This document shows positions 48,501 through 57,422 of a stretch of DNA of 64,000 bases, one piece after another (positions within the stretch are counted from its first letter, which is position 1; the number at the start of each line of letters is the position of its first letter). A model generated the notes under the pieces. That model saw nothing but the letters and a program-made list of their open reading frames with translations, was not told the DNA's origin and did no database searches. Source of the DNA: Anodontia alba (Eukaryota; Mollusca; Bivalvia; Lucinida; Lucinidae); contig OZ024823.1 of NCBI GenBank assembly GCA_964016985.1, positions 35,135,687 to 35,199,686 on the forward strand, given 5' to 3'. A program made the translations under genes and the position numbers.

Positions 48501-51500
48501 CGAGTCTCCGTATACTTTGTCACTGACAGATATTTCGGTATACAATCCAGGTGACAGGCCGCTATACCCCGCATTACTGACTGATACAGGGATACAGTAT
48601 AGATGACAGGTCTTCATATATTTCGTCGCTGACTGATATTCCGGCATACACCCCAAGTGTCAGGGGGCTATACCCTGGGTTACTGACTTATACACAGGGT
48701 AACAGTGTAGCTTACAGGTCTTAGTATATTCTGTCGCTGACTGATATTCTGGTATACATTCCAAGTGATATGCCGCTATACCTTGGGTTAGACTTACATG
48801 TATACATTGGGATACTTTTTATCTAATAAGTCTTAGTATACTTTGTCGCTGACTGATATTCACTGGTTTACAGTTTAGGTGACAGGCTGCTATACACTGG
48901 GTTACTGACTGATATACCAGGGAACAGTGACGCTTACAGGTTTTCATATACTTTGCCGCTTACCGATATTCCGGTATACACTCCAGTTGACAGGCCACAA
49001 TACCCCAGGTTACAGACTAATATACTGGGTAACAGTGAATCTGACAGGTATTCAGATACTTTGTCGCTGACCTGTACTCGGGTATATACTCCAGGTGACA
49101 GTCAGTTATACTGGGGTACAGTGTAGCCTACAGACCTTATTATACTTTGTCGCTGACCGCTATTCTGGTCCAAGCTAGAGGCTGCTATACCCTATGTTAC
49201 AGACTGATACTTTGGAGGGACAGTGTAGCTGACAAGTCTTTGTATACTTGGTCTCCGGCTGATATTCCGGTATACACTTAGGTGACATGCTGCTCTACCC
49301 TGAGTTACTGATTGATACCGTTTAGGCAAATAGGGGTCAAACAAAAAGCGGCCATCTTAACACTGTCAGTATTGTTTTTTCTACTTTCGTTTCAACCGGA
49401 TGTCACGTTGCGCGCAAGGCATTATGGTCTTCTGGAATAAAGCGAATTGAACGACTTTATCAGACACTCTGATAAACTGATTTGCTGTTTTTACAATGTG
49501 GCGGATGAACTGTCCAATATTCGGCATTTTAGAATGGTAAGCACGACGTATGTTTTATATGTTGTTCACACAATATAAGTAAGTTGTCCGAACAAGATAT
49601 TAAGTCGTTCGAACAAGATTTTATGTCGTCCAAACAGCATACTTATTTTGTGCGAATAAGATATTAACTCATCCAAATGCATGAACAACATATTAAGTTG
49701 TCCGAACACCATAATTGATTATCTTGCAAATAAGATATTATGTTGTCCGAACCAGATAGTTAAGTTATTCGGACGACATAACATCTTATCTGAACATTTT
49801 GTTTCCTGCGTCCGAACAAACTATTTTGTCTTCCGAACAGCATACTTATTTTGTGCCGCCAATATATTAAGTTGTCGGAACAGGATATTAAGTTGTCAAA
49901 ACAACTTACAAAATAAAAGTAACATGTTCCTTCCCTAGTTCCGTGGAACAATGCCAATATGGGAACATATTTTGTTTGTGTCGAGAGAAAATTGCCCTTT
50001 TTGCTTGTACTAATTACATTTTACATACGAATCCGATAGTTCTACTTATCGAGAGACATTATAAGCGGGAAAAGACAGCCAAAAGCGCAGGTTGATCTTG
50101 ACCGTTGCCTGTATAAGATATATTGATTATTTTTATCATATTAAAGCTCACATATTGTTTAAGACTTCGCATGTTGGATAAAAAAAAGTACTTGATTTTG
50201 AAACGTTATTTAGGGTCCTTCAAAGATCTTTTGACTGATATGTCGAAGGGAGATATTGCAGTAAGGCGAGAATTTACTCTTTTTGGCTCAGGTTTTGAAG
50301 ATCAGAATTTAGAAATAACAATGTTCAAATTTTATTACATATTCCGGTAGCCCGTTGTCTGATTCGTAGCAGACAGGAAAACCATATCTTTCTGGCTTAT
50401 CATTACGGGTGATGGTCTCCTATTTATACCTTGTCTAAAACGATGGGAATTACATTTAGTTACAATCCCCTTTGGGAAATAATTCTTGCATCGGAATGAC
50501 GGGAACACAACACTGATTGTAAATTATGGTAAAATGTATACAGTGTGCAGTCAGTGTGTGTGTCTGGTGTATCTGACTTGAATTCTCTCTCATTTCCGGC
50601 TTAAATGCAAAATTAAATGTGTTTCATGAAAGTTGTCCCCCCCCCTCCCCCCCCCCACCCCCACCTCAATCCACATACCCAAGATGCCCTTTCGCGGAGA
50701 TATTTTCCTGACATACTAACGTGATATGTTTGAATATGCATCTTGGGTCCAGGAAGGGAAACATATTTTATAACAACTTTTATGAAACGCATTCAAATTT
50801 GCTTTTTAATCGGAATGAGAAAGAGCATATAAATCGGATATACCAGACACGAGCATTGACTGTATTCATTTAAACATAATTTTCAACCAGCGTTGTATTC
50901 TCGATATTCTGAGGCAAGAAATGGTTTCCGATAAGAAAGGAAACTAAGTGTAATTCCCATCGTTTTGAACATAATTTCAGAAATCAGCACTAAAAACATA
51001 GATTGTAGGTACTCCTTAGAACCACCTAGGCGGTTCTAGCGAGTACCCACAATCTATGTTGTGAGCAGAAATAAAACAAAATATCAGTTTTTTATCTGAA
51101 AATGTTCAGGTTTTGGAGGTGAAATTTTCTATTCATTTCAATAGGTGTGTTTTCTTAATGTTTCAGGGTAATATTGTCCTCAAGGTATTGAATCTGTCCA
51201 TGAATGGTCTAGGAAACGACGGAGCATTTGCAGTGGCCGATATTATTAAGAATGCCCCTAAAATTACTCACCTTGATGTCACTTATAACCGTATAGGCAA
51301 GCCGGGGGCCCAAGTCATAGGCAAGGCTTTGGAGGTGAACGAAGTACTGAAGGTGTTTAAGGTAAAATTTCAGTGTTGGCAGATACTCATATTTTCACCT
51401 AGCATTTATATTGTTCAGCCCCAAAAACATCCTTTGGCTCATTGGTAGCGTAACATACAAAGCATAACCATATTGGGAAATTTGGGGCCCAGATCAAAGG

Positions 51501-54500
51501 AAAGTCTTTGGAAGTGCACGAAGTGCTGAAGGTGTTTCAGGTAAAATGAACTGGTATCAGATACTAATATTTCATCTTATATTGTACAACTACGAAAATC
51601 TATTTCAGGTAAAATTGCAGTGTTAGCAGATACTCATATTTTACCTTATAACATATAGTTCTGCATGACAAAACTCATGGCTCATGATAGCATAACGGTA
51701 ACAGACATAGCAAATTCATACGCAAGCTAGGTGCCCAGCTCATAGGAAATGCTTTGCTTGGTATAAGGGTAAGAGACATAAAATGACCGTATAGGCAAAT
51801 AGGGGCCCGGGTCATAGGAAAAGCTTTGAAGGGTAACTAATTACTGAAAGTGTTGCAGGTAATATTGCAGTGTTGGCAGATAATCACATTTTTCATATTA
51901 TATTATTTTGTGTAACCTCAAAACATCAATTGATTCAAAGATAGTATTAGGATACAGACATATATAGCATAACCGTAAAGGCCAGCAAGAGGCCCATGTC
52001 ATAGGATAGGCTTCTGATGTGAAAGAAGTTCTTAAGGTTTTTTTTAGGTAAAATTACAGTGTTGGCAAGAACCCCTATTTCTCTATGAGTAATTGTTTTG
52101 TCAAAAGCACATGTTTGTCCACATGTTAAATTGGATGTCATTTGTCTCATTATTTCTTCGTATTTCCAGAACTTTGTAAATGCAACGTTTACCTGTTTTA
52201 GTCTGGAGACCGACAGCCCCCGCCCCCCTCCCCGCCCCCTCCCCCCACCACCTCCGCAAATCAGACGCCTCAGAACTCAGGGCCTCCACTGTTTGCAGAT
52301 AGCTTAGCCCTCTTTTGTTTAGGAATATCTAAATGGCATAACCTGGAATACCTACAATTAAAATTCTACTTTTCCAATATATAGTGCGGGGGAGTTATTC
52401 AGTCTAAAATGGGTTTAGGTGTTTGCTCAATATATTTATTACAACCATCACGAAAACATGCCTATATAGTTTTGACCTCCGTTCAAACAGTAAAACTGGG
52501 GTTTACAGGGGTATACATTAATTTTCTTATTTCTGCTCAAAAACATAGATTGTGGGTACTCGTTTGAACCGCTTAACACGTACCCACAATCTATGTTTTG
52601 AACAGAGAAATATGAAAACTACCAGAACTTTTCATCTCAAACTTTCGTTGTTTTGGCGGTAAAATTCTTAATGTATTTGATTAGGCGTGTTTTCGTAGTG
52701 ATTGTCACCTTTGGAGCCTGGATACAGTTCGAGGGCGTGGAAGTGTCAAAATTATATTTACCACCTTTTTAGTCGGATTCTTGTCGAAGAGAAAATAATC
52801 TGTTCAAGTCATTATAGAGAAGTGTGTAAGAAAGGTTTTGGATAGGTCCATTTCTAATAGAAGGGGATCTGGTTAGCTTATTATTACCATGTTTTATAGA
52901 AATTTCTGTCTTTAATGCAAATAGTCCAGACCATGATCAGACGCCGCGTTCTGCGGCGTCTGATCTGGGTCTAGACTATTTGCCAATGTCCAATTTACTT
53001 GACGCCAGCATAAATGAACATAACTGTAATCTTTTGTGTAACCTATCGATTATAATTTAGTTTCATTTGATTGCAAATTAAGTTTGTTAAGGTTGCCTTT
53101 GGAAGAGAAGAACGTATACAAGAACAAGAATCAGAGTCGCGGCTTAATTGAGGCTCTTCACATGTAAGCATTTTGGATTGCAAGGCTGTATATATACCAT
53201 CTCACACCGACTGAAGTGGAGCCTGATTTTCCGAGACATCAGAACCAAGCGGGCACATGCCGCTTATACGTCGCATTAACGTCGACACATCGTCATGACA
53301 TTGTTTCGGCGTTAATGCGATGTTGTATAAAGTAATGACGTTACATCAACGTTAATAGGAAGTTGTATAAACGGCATGTGCCCGCGGAGAATTGACTCAT
53401 GGCGGTGTTTCTATTGTAATTCACCTCAATTTATTTGTTCTGTTGTTGTTAGAGTGTTGTTTTATGTTGTCATTTCGTGTCTTTTCGTGTCCTTCAAACC
53501 TGATTTTTCGCATCCAGAGGACTGTGTTACGTGATTGTGTCCTTCCTGTGATATCTCCTGGTTTATATCAGCACTGTTACCAGAGAAAATAAAAGTATGA
53601 AAATAAAAACTGCAAGTACATACTCGTTTGAATTACTGGTAGGCACTCATGCTCATGTCTTCATTTTATGTTACATGCCGTATGGCGGCCGTGAAACGTT
53701 TCGTATTTCACCTTAGTTTGTATTGCGTTTTTTTTTTTATTTCATTTGGGGTCATTCTAGTTACATTGAAAATCTAATACCACTTTCGCTGGCTCGCAAA
53801 CCAATTGTTGCATATGAAGAGACAATAAAACCAAGCCTATGATAATCGTTCTTTTGTGTGTTCTTTATTTCCAAAGGCAACCCTTTATATTTTTATTTAT
53901 AAAAGCATCAGTTATGACAAACGTGCATTCTGTTTCAGATTGGACATAACCCTGTAGGAGTTGAGGGTTTGAAGCTTGTGTTTGCCGGTGTCTGTGCAGA
54001 GGAAAGTGCCGTTATCGATTTGGACTTTTCGGTAAGCCGCCCATATATTATGTGATTAATCACATTTTCAAAAGATTTTCACGGCCCGTAGTAAAGTCAT
54101 CCGAAAGGAGGACTTGCGAGGAGTGCCCTTTAATCACACTGTCCATCCATCTGTCCATATGTGGGTCCATCCGTCCCTATTCAGCTTGTGAAAATCGCTA
54201 TAACTTTTAAACAGCTAAGAATATACAGAGATTTTCAGGACTCCAGATAACAGAGAAAAAACATGAACGGCTCTTAGAGCTCATGATAAGAGAGATAAAA
54301 CAACAAATTTGGCATGCAGATACATAAATTGACAAAATCTAACCAATGAATTTTTTAAATACCAGATTTCTTAATAAGTAGCCTTGTCAAGCATGTCAAT
54401 CACTCCTTTAAAGCTTGTTTAAATCACTATAAGGTTTAAATCACACGGAATATTTTGATAATTTTTGGCATGCATATACATATTTACAAGTCCTTACCAA

Positions 54501-57376
54501 TGATATTGTCAAATGCAACTGGATATGATTAATGAGTACTACTCATAAAAAATTCCAGATAAGAGATAAAACAGTTAAGGTTCTGAGGGCTCCAGATAAG
54601 AAGAAATAGACCATAAAAGTTATGAGAGCTCTAGATATGAGATTAAACATTAAAGGGGCTTAGGTTTCCAGATAGTGGACATGAAAGAATAAAGCTTTCT
54701 AGGGCTCCCGTTAAGAATGATAAAACAGTAAAGCTTCTTGTGACTCCAGATAAGAAGAATAGAACTTAAAAAAATTCTTAGGGCTCAGAAAAGAGAAATA
54801 AAAACAATGGAGGTTCTTACAGCTCAAGATAAAACAGATATAGAAAAGAGGTTATTGGGCTCCAGATAAAGGGGAATAAACAACAAATATTCATAGGTCT
54901 CCACATAAGAGAGATAAAATAGAGTTTTTAAGGTTCAGATAAGGAGATTCACCTATTGGGTTAGCAATAGGTTCTTTAGGGCTTCGGATAAGAGAGATAC
55001 AACAATAAAAGTTCTGAGGGCTTCAAATAAGTGAGATACAACAAAAGAGGTTCTTAGGGCTTAACAATTTTGTTATTGCTCCAGATAAGAGCTCTTACAA
55101 TAGAGATTCCGAGGGCTCCAAATAAGAAGCTCAGATATAAGAGATGCAACAATAGGGTTCCAGGTAAGAGAGATAAACCAGCAGAGGTTTTTGGTGCTCC
55201 AGATAAGAAAGATGAAACAATTTTCCTATGGCTTGATTTAAGAGCTTAAACAATCAATAGATGTTCCTAGAGCTCTAGAGAAGAGAAATTAAACAGGTTT
55301 TGTGCTCTAGATAATAGATGTGAAAATATGTAATTGCTCGATATATTTTGGTAGTTTTCGGTTACTGACAGATATCGACCAGATTCAATCAATGAACTTG
55401 CGAGATATCAAAAATAAGACCTACATCATGTTCGTATCATCAAAGGAAATGACAGAATAGTAAGTTTCAAATACTGCCAAAATACAGTTGACTGTCGTTA
55501 TCTCGACCTCGCTTTTCTCAAATAATCGCTTATCTCGAAGAGAAATCTTGTCCCGGCCTAAACATGAACATTGAACAACTGGTAAAAAAATACTGTTGAA
55601 AAGAGGAGAAATTGCTCCTTAAAAGAGGAGAAATTGCGTCTCCTCTTTTCCACATTATTTTCAATATATCTCTAACTTCAAGAGTCCAGTTACACATATA
55701 TTTGTTAAATGTGGTTAATCAAATTAGTTTTTCCTCAATTCTAAAAATCTGATATGTCGAAGTACGGATATCTCGAAGTATTTTAGAGAGTTCCTTGGAA
55801 TTCGAGATAACGAGAGTTGACTGTATAAGTGAAGATACCCAGGGACAGCCACAATCACGAATCACAATCCCTCAAAGCACTAAGTGAAAGAGGGATGAGA
55901 TTACAAAAACATGCCTATTCAAATAAACAGAAAATTTCACCTCCAAAACCTGAAAATTTTCAGATGAAAAAGCTGATATTTTTCATATTTCTGCACAAAA
56001 CATAGATTGTGGGTACTCATTAGAACTGCCTCAGTGAGGCGGTTCTAACGAGTACCTCAATCTGTTTCTGAGCAGAAATATGAAAAATAATGTTTACCCC
56101 TGTAAACCCCAGTTTTACTATATAAAAGTGGTATTTAAGGGTGTCAAAATTGTAGCGGCATGTTTTCGTGATGAGAAACGAATAATGACAAAAGAAAGGC
56201 CACATATGAATCCAAAGACGCCCAAACAAAGAAGAACTTCATTTGGCCATATTACAGACAGACACTCGATTGAACGATAAAATTCATTATAATGACAATT
56301 TGACTCACGAAACCTTCGCTTAAGAGGTCACAATTAGTCACACAATATTCAAGAATATTGCATTTGATACTTTAAAGAAACATGTGTTCATACTTTAAAG
56401 ACACATGTGTTCATAAAATATATGTTTGGATATTTGTTAGAATCGCCCTATTGAGATGATTCTAACAAATATCTAAAACATATGTTCTATGAAGAAATAA
56501 GAATTAAAGAAGACCTTTCTTACACATCAATCTGCTCATATAGTATTCTGTACAACAGAAATTCATTTTAATGGCAACGTCTTTTGGAACAATTGCTATA
56601 GTTGTAACGAGGGTTCAGTGTACCTTAGCACCGGCATGCCTACATATACTTACAAAACTTATATGACTCGAACACTGATGGCTCGTTTACTTTAGCCAAA
56701 GGTATTCAAGCAAGTGAAGTTCGACTGAATAATATAAGTAGTATAGGGTGTCGCCTTTTATTTCTAAAATTAAGGGTATAGAAATCGATAAAGAATTTAG
56801 AGCAATGAAAGAAGAACTCCAAGAGAAACGAAAGATTAGTATAACGCATGGAAGAGTTTTGAGTGACTATATTATAGTTGGAAAGCCTAAAAAGAAAGGT
56901 ACGTATCTGTTGCTGAGACAGTATTTGAAATTTATAGTTAAAATTTGTCACTTTTGTTACATTAATATTAAAGTTTACCACTTTAATTTTGGGACGCGCC
57001 ATGCGAACACGTGTCTTTGGGCATATGCGGACAGCGAAGACCTAGATCAACCTGTGCACCCGCCCTCTCTGATCAGGCCCTTCGTTGTTCTTAAACAGAT
57101 TATTTTGACTTAAGAAAGTATCAACTGACAGAAAATTCCTGGATGATTCTTTGCGCATGATATCTGAATCTGCGCATGTTGCGCATGTTTGAAGTCACTT
57201 TTCGCATGACGCGGGCCATTTTATATTGTGCCGTACTTTTACCATTGATTCAAGTGACTATTGTTCTTTCATTCTTTCAACATCATTTTGAATGACGTGT
57301 TGTTGTTTTTTTATTTTATTTTATTTTATTTATTTATTTTTTTTATATATATATATACATTTATTTATTTATTTTT

Positions 57377-57422
<46 letters not shown>

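Larger units (their letters stand above)
46815..49907. mobile_element. Foldback-like element, 3.1 kb
   Basis: Two inverted arms made of about 20-bp tandem units enclose a 1.6 kb internal array. Outer ends: AAGCTGTTGTGACAACTTAA against the complement of AGTTGTCAAAACAACTT. Inner arm ends: GAAGACCATAATACCTTGCG, ACGTGACATCCGGTT and CGAAAGTAG, all found inverted from 49381. Arms of tandem short units are the hallmark of Drosophila FB elements. No transposase is present. Confidence 0.75.
41877..51166 (+). other. Intron 8 (9.3 kb)
   Basis: The largest intron. It carries two minisatellites with a MITE in the first, a giant palindrome, a foldback-like element and a truncated MITE-1 at its 3' edge. 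About 50,100-50,990 has a small frame without domains and a C-rich patch at 50637. Confidence 0.8.
51362..53938 (+). other. Intron 9
   Basis: Starts with degenerate copies of half of exon 9 (to about 52080). It then holds a C-rich patch, a MITE-1 copy, a hairpin and an ACGTTG palindrome. Acceptor TTCTGTTTCAG. Confidence 0.8.
54032..56774 (+). other. Intron 10
   Basis: Starts with a minisatellite and then three MITEs. The acceptor is preceded by CCTTTTATTTCTAAAATTAAG. It is chosen because an AG at 56746 would break the reading frame. Confidence 0.75.

Noticed and set aside
56748..56774. Upstream extension of exon 11
   Set aside because: The frame from AG at 56746 does not fit the phase 0 end of exon 10. 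The AG at 56773-56774 does, and gives the conserved joint.
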